In this document: positions 1 through 6,765 of the stretch, in pieces | Layout: each line of letters opens with the position of its first letter | How positions within the stretch are numbered: the first letter of the stretch is position 1 | Origin: SG8-30 sp964406445 | GTDB taxonomy: Bacteria > Pseudomonadota > Gammaproteobacteria > Steroidobacterales > Steroidobacteraceae | Direction of reading: 5' to 3' | DNA length: 30,451 bases | Assembly: GCA_964406445.1 (NCBI GenBank) | Contig: CAYORU010000042.1 | Coordinates: 1-30,451 of the forward strand | Position numbers and translations under genes: made by a program | Notes under the pieces: generated by a model | What the model was told of the DNA's origin: nothing | The model's database searches: none | What the model saw: the letters and a program-made list of their open reading frames with translations, nothing else

Positions 1-1
1 C

Positions 2-73
2 CTCCTGCCGCGCGACCTACTGCAAGCGTTGCGAGCCGTGGGTGTACGGCTACCAGGATTCACTCAGGAGTAA
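2..73 (+). CDS. C-terminal end of an unidentified upstream gene (partial)
   Basis: One frame is open from the window edge and stops with TAA at 71-73, giving about 23 residues ending in LPGFTQE. Its last codons overlap the ribosome binding site (AGGAG at 66-70) of the next gene, a typical operon junction. A second frame is also open here, contains a Cys-x2-Cys pair and runs on to about 158, but it would overlap the next gene's signal peptide, so I prefer this one. The function cannot be told from so little sequence. Confidence 0.4.
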   Translation, partial: LLPRDLLQALRAVGVRLPGFTQE

Positions 74-78
74 GCATC

Positions 79-486
79 ATGCGTCTGATTGCCCTTGCCG
101 CTGCTGCGCTGATTGGCGCCGTGTTCTCGTTCTCAGCTCTGGCGGCCCCGCCCTATGACGTCCGGGTCGATTACACCCCGAGCTCGAACGCCGACGGCCA
201 GCGCCTGTACGTTGGCGCGTGCACCGGGACGCCCGCCGACACGGCCGTCACCCCCGGCAAAGTTCTCCCGCGGCTCATCACTGCCGCCGGCGCCTACCAG
301 TTCTGTCTGCAGGACTATCGGGCCAGCACCGGAGAGACCCGCGACCAGACCGTCTCGGTGACGATCGACGACGTCCTGCCGCTCGACCCGTCCTCGAACT
401 TCACCATCACGATCCGGTGCACGACGCTGCCGGGCACGACGCTGCCGAGCTGCACCTCCAACGTGGCCGTCGAGCCGACGCCCTGA
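79..486 (+). CDS. Small exported protein with Sec signal peptide, function unknown
   Basis: 135 aa. The ATG at 79 follows AGGAG by 8 nt. Residues 1-22 form a textbook signal peptide: Met-Arg, a hydrophobic stretch rich in Ala, Leu and Ile, then an ALA/A cleavage site. The mature part is Thr/Pro/Asp-rich, looks beta-stranded and has four cysteines that could form disulfides after export. I recognise no family. It is followed 5 nt later by another signal-peptide gene. Virion proteins normally lack signal peptides, so this may be an envelope protein made by the infected cell or a lysogen rather than a particle component; that is inference. Gene reality is well supported, function is not. Confidence 0.75.
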   Translation: MRLIALAAAALIGAVFSFSALAAPPYDVRVDYTPSSNADGQRLYVGACTGTPADTAVTPGKVLPRLITAAGAYQFCLQDYRASTGETRDQTVSVTIDDVLPLDPSSNFTITIRCTTLPGTTLPSCTSNVAVEPTP

Positions 487-491
487 CCGCC

Positions 492-1595
492 GTGTGGCTA
501 CGCGCGCTCAGTCTGTGGCTCGTTTCGCTGCCGGCACTGGCCGGTACGGCGTCGCTCACCTGGGTCGCGCCCACGCAGCGCACGGACGGATCGGCGCTGA
601 CGAACCTCGCCTCGTACCGCCTCTACGAGCGGTGCGGGGCAGCCCAGCCATCGCTGGTCGCGACGATCCCCGCGCCAGCGACGAGCTACGTGCGGGCAAA
701 CATCCCGGACGACGGCCGCACCTGCTACTGGCAGATGACCGCCGTGGACGCGGCGGGCGTCGAGTCGGCGCGCACGGCCGAGGTCGTCAAAACGTTTCCG
801 GCCGCGCCGCTCGAGCCGTCGTCGAACCTGGTCATCACCTGGCAGGCGAGCGCAGCGCCACCGACGGGACCGCCTAAGATGGCGCTTCAGCAATCACTCA
901 GCGATAACGACGGGACCTCCCCCGCGTCGATCAGCGTCACCGTCACCGCCAGCGGCGCGCTGGTGGCGCTCGTCATCCATGACGGTGCGAACGGACCTAG
1001 TACGTTCAACATCGGCGGAACAGTTGGCGGCACGTGGGAGGAGCTGACCGGCGGGGCGGTCAACGACAACACATCGTTCCCGGTTGACCAGCGCGTCTAT
1101 ATCAACCGCAGCCCGAGCGCTGGCACCGGGACCGTCACGGCCTCCAACAACCTCGGCAACCTCGTATGGCCGGCGGTTTGGCGGCTGACCCAAGTGCCCT
1201 CGGGCGCGCTGTCCGGCGTCGCAACGGCTGTCGTCAGCGTGGCGACGCCCGCAAGCGGAGCGAACGCTGCGACCAGTGGCAACCATACGCCACCCACGAC
1301 CGGCGACTGGATCCAGATCGGTTTCGCCGCGTCGTGGAATGCGGGCGGGCAGCCAACGGTGGGCACCGGCTTCACCGACACGGGCACGCAGAACTTTGAC
1401 TACGGCGGATCCTTCTCAGAGGGCCAGTACCGCACGGGCAGCGGGAACACGGCGGTCGCCGCGACGTTCACCCGGGCGGCGGCCGACAAGCACGTGATCA
1501 CGAGCATCATCGTGGCTCAGGAAGGCGCAGCCGCTGCGGCCTCTCTGGTGCCGCCGACCGCCGGCCGCAACATGGCCGCGCTCATTTCACACTGA
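492..1595 (+). CDS. Exported fibronectin type III-like protein with C-terminal beta-rich domain
   Basis: 367 aa from a GTG at 492, chosen because it creates a signal peptide (VWLRALSLWLVSLPALA, cut before GTA) and begins 5 nt after the previous stop; the frame stays open upstream to about 219 but that part reads as shadow. Residues about 20-105 resemble a fibronectin III module: SLTWVAPTQRTDGSALTNL at its start, and a YWQMTAVDAAGVES strand like the usual Y-V-T-A-D G-E-S pattern. The rest, starting near an internal Met at about 879, is a Gly/Thr/Ser-rich beta domain ending in VITSIIVAQEG. FN3-like proteins with signal peptides occur beside fibre genes in other proteobacterial phages, role unknown. 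The shape suggests a surface or adhesive role; the internal Met could mark a fusion of two modules. Confidence 0.7.
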   Translation: MWLRALSLWLVSLPALAGTASLTWVAPTQRTDGSALTNLASYRLYERCGAAQPSLVATIPAPATSYVRANIPDDGRTCYWQMTAVDAAGVESARTAEVVKTFPAAPLEPSSNLVITWQASAAPPTGPPKMALQQSLSDNDGTSPASISVTVTASGALVALVIHDGANGPSTFNIGGTVGGTWEELTGGAVNDNTSFPVDQRVYINRSPSAGTGTVTASNNLGNLVWPAVWRLTQVPSGALSGVATAVVSVATPASGANAATSGNHTPPTTGDWIQIGFAASWNAGGQPTVGTGFTDTGTQNFDYGGSFSEGQYRTGSGNTAVAATFTRAAADKHVITSIIVAQEGAAAAASLVPPTAGRNMAALISH

Positions 1596-1605
1596 GGAAC
1601 AGCAC

Positions 1606-2085
1606 ATGCAGGGGCGCACCTACACCGTCGTGATGGACGGCGTGACCGTCACCACCGCCGGCGGAGACGCAGACATCTTCGAGCTGACCCCGGCCGACGA
1701 TCGCCCGATCCGCATTCTCGGCTGGACCATCGACGTGTCCTCCGAGACAGGCGACGCCGCCGAGGAAATCCTGCGCTACGCCTGGATTCGCGGTCACACC
1801 ACCTCCGGCAACGGCACGGCGGTCACGCCGCGCCCGGCGCAGGGCCTCGACACGGCGGCCGGCTTCACGGCCGAAGCAAACGGCGCGACCATCGCGAGCG
1901 CCGGCACCGGCGTCACCCTCTACTCGGGCGCTTTCAACGTCCGCGCCGGCGAGCGGATCTTCCTGCCGCCGGAGTGTCGCTTCGGGGCCAGCCAAGCAGA
2001 CACGACGCTCGTGCTGCGCCTGCTCTCGACCGTCGCCGATGACGTCACGATGAGCGCGACCGCGTTCGTCGAAGAGTGCTACTGA
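1606..2085 (+). CDS. Phage structural-type protein, function unknown
   Basis: 159 aa. The ATG at 1606 lies 10 nt after the previous stop, preceded by a GAGGA ribosome binding site. There is no signal peptide or membrane segment. The composition (Thr, Ala, Gly, Asp) and alternating hydrophobic pattern suggest an all-beta virion protein; the C-terminal part TTLVLRLLSTVADDVTMSATAFVEE reads as an edge of a beta sandwich. It sits between the FN3-like protein and the LamG fibre protein, so it is probably part of the same fibre or decoration assembly. I do not recognise a named family. Confidence 0.65.
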   Translation: MQGRTYTVVMDGVTVTTAGGDADIFELTPADDRPIRILGWTIDVSSETGDAAEEILRYAWIRGHTTSGNGTAVTPRPAQGLDTAAGFTAEANGATIASAGTGVTLYSGAFNVRAGERIFLPPECRFGASQADTTLVLRLLSTVADDVTMSATAFVEECY

Positions 2086-2094
2086 TCCCGAAGC

Positions 2095-3912
2095 ATGTTC
2101 CGCCAGTCATGGTCGCCGCACTACGGCGCGCGGCGGCCGCGATGGGTGCCGACCGTCGTCGCGTCGAGCCCGTCGAACATCAACGCCAACACCGACGCGC
2201 TGGTCATCACGGAGCGCGCCGCGACCGTCGCGCAAGGCTTCCAGATCGCGGCCACGTCCGCCGCGCTGGTCATTACGGAGAGGGTGGCCGCCGCCAACCT
2301 GGCGCGGGCGATTGCGGCGCGGCTGGATCGGCTGGCCATCGATGGCGGATGGTCGCTGCGGTTCTACGGCAACGACGACGGCAACGGCACGACGTTCATT
2401 GACCGCGTCCGGGTGGACCTCGATGACGACCCGCCCGCCAACATCGGCGCGGGGGACTTCACGGTGGAAATGTGGCTGCTCGCCGAGTCAGCCAACGCAG
2501 CCGGCAGCATCACGCCCGGCGCGAACAACAACTGGATCAACGGGAACGTCTTTTTCGACCGCGACCGCTTCGGCGTGGTCCGGGCGTGGGGCGCTTCGCT
2601 GGGCGCTGGGCGGGTGGCTTTCGGCGTGCGCGACTCGAATGACACGTTCCGCACGATCGTGGGCACCACGGACATCCGTGACGGCCAATGGCACCACGTG
2701 GCGCTGGTCCGAGACATCTCGGCCACGGAGATCAGTATCTACGTCGACGGCGTTCGTGAGGCGACCTCCACGAGCGCCGGCAGCGGAAGCCTGAGCTATC
2801 CGCCGGGCGCCTCGACCAGCTACCCGAACTCCGACCCATACATGGTCTTCGGGGCCGAGAAGCACGACGCGGGGCCGGGCACCTACCCGAGCTTCTACGG
2901 GTACATCGAGGAAGTCCGGCTGTCGAATACCGAGCGCTACACCGGCACGAGCTTCACTCCTCCGACCGGCCGACTCGAGCTCGACGCTGACACCGTAGCC
3001 CTGTACCGATTCAACGAAGGCACCGGGACCACCGTCACCGACGAGAACGGCAACCAGTCACCCGGCACGCTGAGCGTGGGTGGCGCGGCCAGTGGGCCGA
3101 CCTGGCAGCGCGTGAGCCACATGCGCCGCCGAGCCGCCCTCAACTTTGGGCGGAACGTGACGACCGTCGCCGACAGCCTGGTGCTGACCGAGCGCGTCGC
3201 AGGCGTGGGGCTGGCGCGCACGATCGCCGCCGGGTTCGACGCCCTGGTGCTGACCGAGCGGACGGGACTGGTCAGTCTGGGTCGTGAGATCGTCGCGGCG
3301 GCGGACAGCCTCACGATCACCGAGCAGACGGCCGCGATCAGTCGGCTGTTTGCCATTGCCGCCGCGGCGGACGCGCTGCTCATCACGGAGCGCCAGGCGA
3401 GCGTCAACCAGGGCGCCGTCGTGGATGCGACCGCCGACGCCCTGGTGATCGCCGAGCAGGCGGCCATCGTGAACGCCGGGCGCAACATCCTGGCCACGAC
3501 CGACGCGCTGCTGATCAGCGAGCTCGCCGGCAGCCTGGGGCAGGGGACGAACCTCTCGGCCGGCACGGACACGCTCACGCTGACCGAGCGGACCGCGAGC
3601 CTGGCCTTCGCGCGAAACCTCGCCGCCACGGTCGCCTCGCTGATCCTCACCGAGCGCCGGGCGAACGTGAACCTCGCCCGGACCCTCGCGGCGACGGCCG
3701 ACAGCCTCGGCATCACCGAGCGCGCCGCCGCCGTGGCCCTTGGCGTGACGATCGCCGCTGAGGCCGACGCGCTGACCATCACCGAGCGCGCCGCCGTCGT
3801 TTCCGGCGTCTCGGCCGTGATCGAAGTCGCTGCGGCCCGCCTGGTGCGGCTGGCGGCCAGCAATCGCACCGTCCGGCTCGCCGCCGGGAACCGCACCATC
3901 ACACTGCACTGA
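2095..3912 (+). CDS. LamG-domain fibre/adhesion protein with 22-residue repeats
   Basis: 605 aa, a likely receptor- or glycan-binding virion protein. Residues about 83-343 form a LamG/concanavalin A-like lectin fold: FTVEMWLLAES near the start, the diagnostic DGQWHHVALVRD block, then YVDGVRE, GYIEEVRLSNTERY and TVALYRFNEGTG near the end. On both sides lie 22-residue repeats with consensus near IAATADALVITERAAxVxxARx: two and a half copies before the lectin domain (from residue 29) and ten in a row after it (3157-3816). The last 30 residues (VRLAASNRTVRLAAGNRTITLH) are a different short repeat. The repeats have the look of a beta-solenoid or stalk. Start is the ATG 9 nt after the previous stop; its ribosome binding site is weak. 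An HNH endonuclease gene follows directly. Confidence 0.8.
   Translation: MFRQSWSPHYGARRPRWVPTVVASSPSNINANTDALVITERAATVAQGFQIAATSAALVITERVAAANLARAIAARLDRLAIDGGWSLRFYGNDDGNGTTFIDRVRVDLDDDPPANIGAGDFTVEMWLLAESANAAGSITPGANNNWINGNVFFDRDRFGVVRAWGASLGAGRVAFGVRDSNDTFRTIVGTTDIRDGQWHHVALVRDISATEISIYVDGVREATSTSAGSGSLSYPPGASTSYPNSDPYMVFGAEKHDAGPGTYPSFYGYIEEVRLSNTERYTGTSFTPPTGRLELDADTVALYRFNEGTGTTVTDENGNQSPGTLSVGGAASGPTWQRVSHMRRRAALNFGRNVTTVADSLVLTERVAGVGLARTIAAGFDALVLTERTGLVSLGREIVAAADSLTITEQTAAISRLFAIAAAADALLITERQASVNQGAVVDATADALVIAEQAAIVNAGRNILATTDALLISELAGSLGQGTNLSAGTDTLTLTERTASLAFARNLAATVASLILTERRANVNLARTLAATADSLGITERAAAVALGVTIAAEADALTITERAAVVSGVSAVIEVAAARLVRLAASNRTVRLAAGNRTITLH
2179..2340 (+). repeat. 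66-bp (22-aa) coding repeats, N-terminal block
   Basis: Two full copies at 2179-2244 and 2245-2310 and a third that stops after ten codons at 2340, where the LamG domain begins. Shared core: D/A-ALVITER. Confidence 0.8.
3157..3816 (+). repeat. 66-bp (22-aa) coding repeats, C-terminal block, ten copies
   Basis: Ten uninterrupted units of exactly 66 bp. Conserved positions in each: small residues 2-4, Asp6, Leu8, a beta-branched or Leu residue at 10, Thr/Ser/Ala11, Glu12, Arg/Gln/Leu13, Val/Leu/Ile near 17. The copies have diverged at DNA level, so this is old, selected repetition and not a recent slippage tract. Confidence 0.85.
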
Positions 3913-3917
3913 GGTCT

Positions 3918-4424
3918 ATGTTCGACCTAAAGAGCTACCGGGACCGAGCCTTCATCGAAGCTCGCGTCCAGCGTGTCGTGCGTGTTCCGGAACTGGGAGA
4001 GTGCTGGGAGTGGACGCGAGCACGCTCATCGCGCCGCTACGGGTCTCTGACCGTGACGGCGAACGGTCGACCATGGGCGCTGAAGGCGCACCGGGTCGCC
4101 TACGAGATCTTTGTCGGCAGCATCCCGTCCGGGATGCACGTCCTGCATCGGTGCGACAACCCGCCGTGCTGCAACCCAGCGCATCTCTTCGTGGGATCGC
4201 ATCTCGACAACATGGAAGACATGGCGAGAAAAGGGCGCGTGGTGTGTGGCCGCAAGACAAAGCACCACAACGTGAAACTAACTGAAAAGGACGTTCGTGA
4301 GATTCGCTCAATCGCGAAATATCACGGCATCAACCGGGATCTGGCGCGGCGTTTTGGCGTGAGCGATCAGCAGATTTATACCATCAGGTCTGGAAAGCAG
4401 TGGCGCGACCTGCGCGCCGAATAG
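3918..4424 (+). CDS. HNH homing-type endonuclease with C-terminal HTH
   Basis: 168 aa, a free-standing HNH endonuclease of the HNH_3 type. The nuclease core is at residues about 74-110: MHVLHRCDNPPCCNPAHLF supplies the first His, the Cys pairs, the central Asn and the last His, followed by GSHLDNMEDMARKGR, the usual tail of this family. Residues about 125-165 (KLTEKDVREIRSIAKYHGIN...FGVSDQQIYTIRSGKQW) form a DNA-binding helix-turn-helix of the kind attached to homing nucleases. The DNA is visibly less GC-rich towards the 3' end than neighbouring genes, consistent with acquisition. It lies between two structural genes with a GAGG site overlapping the previous stop. Such genes are usually selfish passengers and not needed for the virion. 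Confidence 0.88.
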   Translation: MFDLKSYRDRAFIEARVQRVVRVPELGECWEWTRARSSRRYGSLTVTANGRPWALKAHRVAYEIFVGSIPSGMHVLHRCDNPPCCNPAHLFVGSHLDNMEDMARKGRVVCGRKTKHHNVKLTEKDVREIRSIAKYHGINRDLARRFGVSDQQIYTIRSGKQWRDLRAE

Positions 4425-4437
4425 AGGAGTTACTAAG

Positions 4438-4890
4438 ATGGCCGCGGGCGACGTTGTAGCTGTTGCACAGTTCAAATTGGATGTTGGCCTCGAAGGCCAC
4501 CAGCTCGAAACCGACGTGATCAGGCTCGGCCTCGTCACGTCCGCCACGACGCCGACCGAGACGACCGCGAACCCGGCGTGGGGCGCGGGCGGATCGACGA
4601 ACTGGAGCACGAACCAGGTCACGCCCGGAGGCAACTACTCCACGGGCGGCCCGACCATCGCGAACAACACCTACACGCTGTCGGGCGCGACCTGCACCTT
4701 CGACGGCGACAACATCACCATCACGCAGAACGGGGCGAACCCCACGAACGCGCGCTGGGGCATCGGCTGGAACGACACCAACGCGATCGACGCGGTGCTG
4801 TTCTACCTCGACCTCGGCACGACCATCGACCTGAGCGCGGGTGATCTCAGCATCACCTGGTCCGCGAGCGGAATCTTCACGCTGGCATAG
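4438..4890 (+). CDS. Phage structural-type protein of the small decoration/fibre class
   Basis: 150 aa with a strong GAGGAG site at about 4425-4430. The layout matches a widespread but poorly characterised phage protein type: an N-terminal segment on length and duration (VAVAQFKLDVGLEGHQLETD, then VIRLGLVTSATTPTE), a central Gly/Thr stretch with GGNYSTGGPTI, and an end of the form DLSITWSASGIFTLA, very like the FTITWDASGIF ending in those proteins. I recall this type from fibre and decoration gene clusters, but no activity is known to me. It is followed by a run of three short, overlapping genes. Confidence 0.7.
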   Translation: MAAGDVVAVAQFKLDVGLEGHQLETDVIRLGLVTSATTPTETTANPAWGAGGSTNWSTNQVTPGGNYSTGGPTIANNTYTLSGATCTFDGDNITITQNGANPTNARWGIGWNDTNAIDAVLFYLDLGTTIDLSAGDLSITWSASGIFTLA

Positions 4891-4917
4891 CGCAGCGCAA
4901 CAAACACGGAGACACAC

Positions 4918-5097
4918 ATGGGCGCAACCATCAACGGCGCGACGACTGTCGAGCGGCTCGTCGCGCGCAAGGCTCGCATCGAGGACGCGCTGACCCGCGC
5001 CGACGGCGAGCGCAAGGCAGGCCTCGAGGCCGAGCTCGCCGGCATCGTCGAGCAGCTCGCCACCTTCAAGGCGGCCCTCGAGGCGGCGGGCGTCTGA
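4918..5097 (+). CDS. Small coiled-coil protein
   Basis: 59 aa, too short for many gene callers. The ATG at 4918 has GGAG 6 nt upstream, and the TGA overlaps the next ATG (TGATG at 5095-5099). Residues about 10-55 are almost wholly helical with heptad spacing of Leu, Ala and Ile (VERLVARKARIEDALTRAD, then AELAGIVEQLATFKAALEA), so an oligomeric coiled coil is likely. Its place in the fibre/adaptor block suggests a small structural or assembly protein. Function unknown. Confidence 0.7.
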   Translation: MGATINGATTVERLVARKARIEDALTRADGERKAGLEAELAGIVEQLATFKAALEAAGV

Positions 5098-5339
5098 TGC
5101 GCTACGTCGGCGAGCAGAAGGCCAGCATCAATCATCTGCTGCACGGCCGGACCATCGCCGAGGTGTACCGCAACGGCGCCTGTCTGCTCATCAAGTGCGC
5201 GGACGGCTTCCAGATCACGATCGGCTGGAAGGATCCCGAGACCGGCCAGCCGATCAAGGGCGAGCCGGTCATCGTGAGCGCCGGGACGCACATCGTGCAG
5301 TCGCGCCGGCCTGAGATCATCCACGGGTCGAGGATGTGA
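5097..5339 (+). CDS. Small phage protein, function unknown
   Basis: 80 aa, translationally coupled to the coiled-coil gene by the TGATG overlap. It carries a compact beta-rich core (IAEVYRNGACLLIKCADGF, then ITIGWKDPETGQP) with no signal peptide or membrane segment. I recognise the style from short genes between fibre and terminase genes in other siphoviruses, but no function. The following gene starts 1 nt after its stop. Confidence 0.7.
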   Translation: MRYVGEQKASINHLLHGRTIAEVYRNGACLLIKCADGFQITIGWKDPETGQPIKGEPVIVSAGTHIVQSRRPEIIHGSRM

Positions 5340-5340
5340 C

Positions 5341-5610
5341 GTGACCGGCATCGTCGTCATGGATCCAGGCGATAGCGCGCACGTCGAGGTCGACTGGACC
5401 GACCAGCTCGGCGCGGCCACTATCACCGCCGCCTCGCACAGCCTGCCTGCCGGCCTGAGTCTGGTGAGTGAGTCCGTGGCGTCGCCGAAGACCTACTTCC
5501 GAGCTACTGGCTGGGTGCATGGCACGACCTACAGCATCGAGGCTCAGGCAACCCTTTCGACCGGCGAGGTGCTGAATAAGAACTTCCCGGTCATCGCTTT
5601 CAACGGCTGA
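5341..5610 (+). CDS. Fibre-tail adaptor-like beta-sandwich protein
   Basis: 89 aa starting with GTG at 5341, immediately after the previous TGA. The protein has the signature of a common small phage structural protein: D-x-VDWTDQLG, then ATITAASHSLPAGLSLVSES, and a final TYSIEAQATLSTGEVLNKNF beta hairpin. Phage protein collections describe relatives as fibre-tail adaptor proteins; that name is from memory. Such a part would fix a fibre (perhaps the LamG protein) to the particle. Its TGA overlaps the ATG of the HNH gene. Confidence 0.65.
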   Translation: MTGIVVMDPGDSAHVEVDWTDQLGAATITAASHSLPAGLSLVSESVASPKTYFRATGWVHGTTYSIEAQATLSTGEVLNKNFPVIAFNG

Positions 5611-5993
5611 TGCCTTGTGCGGCGCCGCATCCCTGCGCTCGGCCAGGGTGCGCGGCAGTGGTGGCGCGTGGCGATCGGTACTGCCAGGAGCACAAGCAGC
5701 TCGTCCGCAGGATCGACGACAGCCGGCGGGGGTCAGCCTCCCGCCGCGGCTATGACGCCACTTGGCGTCGAGCTCGAGCTGCGTATCTCGCGGCGAATCC
5801 GCTGTGCGTCATGTGCCAAGAGGAAGGCAGGCTCACGCCTGCCACGGTGGTCGACCACATTGTCGCCATCGCGGATGCGCCTGAGCGCCGCCTCGACCCG
5901 AGCAACTTCAGGGCGCTGTGCAAGCGGCACCACGACCAGCGCACGGCGCGAGAGCAGGCGTGGGGGAGGGGCGGTCAGCGAAGCGCCCGGTAG
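5610..5993 (+). CDS. HNH endonuclease of terminase-linked phage type
   Basis: 127 aa. N-terminal zinc-binding element with Cys/His spacing HPCARPGC...YCQEHK (residues about 7-28), then a second Cys pair (LCVMCQEEG), then the HNH core: VVDHIVAI for the catalytic His pair, PSNFRALC for the Asn and KRHHDQRTARE for the last His. In HK97-like cos phages an HNH protein of this kind is encoded beside the terminase and is needed with it for cutting and packaging DNA; the same role is likely here. The start ATG overlaps the previous stop (TGATG). It ends 4 nt before a sequencing gap. Confidence 0.88.
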   Translation: MPCAAPHPCARPGCAAVVARGDRYCQEHKQLVRRIDDSRRGSASRRGYDATWRRARAAYLAANPLCVMCQEEGRLTPATVVDHIVAIADAPERRLDPSNFRALCKRHHDQRTAREQAWGRGGQRSAR

Positions 5994-5997
5994 CCTA

Positions 5998-6097
5998 NNN
6001 NNNNNNNNNNNNNNNNNNNNNNNNNNNNNNNNNNNNNNNNNNNNNNNNNNNNNNNNNNNNNNNNNNNNNNNNNNNNNNNNNNNNNNNNNNNNNNNNN
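5998..6097. other. Scaffold gap of 100 N
   Basis: Exactly 100 N, the usual placeholder for unknown length. The flanks do not repeat each other, so sequence is really missing. It removes the 5' part of the second HNH gene and lies just upstream of the terminase genes, where a cos site could be. Confidence 0.95.
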
Positions 6098-6391
6098 TCG
6101 TGCGGCTGCGATACACCAGAGCATCTTCGTGGAACGCTGGCTGATGATGCGCCTGAACTGGACCATATTGTCCCGCTGTCCAGAGGTGGGAGCCATTCGC
6201 CAGAGAACACGCAGACGCTGTGCCGTGTCTGCAACCTACCGAAGGGCAGCAAGATGCCGGATGAGTGGGATGAGTGGCGCGGCGCAGCGTGGCGGGTAGG
6301 GGGAGAGAAAAACTCTCTGCCGCACTGCAAAAGACCGTCGCCCCCGTCAAATTTCCACATCCACAAAATGGAGGCCGTGAAGCGGTTTTGA
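6098..6391 (+). CDS. Second HNH endonuclease, 5' end lost in gap
   Basis: The frame is open from the first base after the gap to TGA at 6389-6391, giving the last 97 residues. The core is clear: a Cys pair (SCGCDTPEH), ELDHIVPLSRGGSHSPENT with the His pair and Asn, and LCRVCNLPKGSK, which closes the zinc site. This is a different subtype from the HNH protein on the other side of the gap, so it is not a broken copy of it. The stop is followed after 2 nt by the small terminase start, so it may be part of the packaging set. The missing start and length cannot be inferred. Confidence 0.8.
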   Translation, partial: SCGCDTPEHLRGTLADDAPELDHIVPLSRGGSHSPENTQTLCRVCNLPKGSKMPDEWDEWRGAAWRVGGEKNSLPHCKRPSPPSNFHIHKMEAVKRF

Positions 6392-6393
6392 CT

Positions 6394-6765
6394 ATGGCCC
6401 GTCCCCGCACCCCTGCGAAGATTCTCGAGCTGCGTGGCGCATTCAAGGCGAATCCGCAGCGTCGCCGCGAGCCTGTCGAGGCCTTGGAGTTCGACGGAAA
6501 CCCGCCGGCCCACCTGCCGCCGGAGCTGACCCGCGCCTGGCGCTACATCGTCGAGCAGGTCCCGCCCGGGGTGCTGACGGCGAGCGATGCCTCGGCCGTC
6601 GAGATCATGGCGCGCCTGCAGGCGCAGGTCTGGATGTCCGGCGACCTCGACGCCATCAAGGAGCTGCGACTGTGGTTCGGCCAGTACGGGCTGACCGCAG
6701 CCGCCCGCGAGAAGATCGGGGCGAAGAAGCCGCCGAAGGCCGCGAACCCCTTCGCTGACGTGTGA
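6394..6765 (+). CDS. terS: Terminase small subunit, P27 family
   Basis: 123 aa. It binds the packaging start site and loads DNA onto the large subunit. The start at ATG 6394, 2 nt after the HNH stop, gives MARPRTPAKILELRGAF, the typical P27-type N-terminus (basic, then L-x-G/A-N). The middle holds the WRYIVEQVPPGVLTASD block and helices EIMARLQAQVW, and the C-terminal region GLTAAAREKIGAKKPPK matches the family's GLTPSSR-K end. The reading frame extends upstream to 6274, but that part is shadow of the HNH gene. The end overlaps the terL start by 4 nt. Confidence 0.88.
   Translation: MARPRTPAKILELRGAFKANPQRRREPVEALEFDGNPPAHLPPELTRAWRYIVEQVPPGVLTASDASAVEIMARLQAQVWMSGDLDAIKELRLWFGQYGLTAAAREKIGAKKPPKAANPFADV

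Noticed and set aside
2937..3909. Long antisense frames opposite the 22-aa repeats
   Set aside because: Their apparent repeats merely mirror the repeats of the plus-strand gene; no ribosome binding site or family match.
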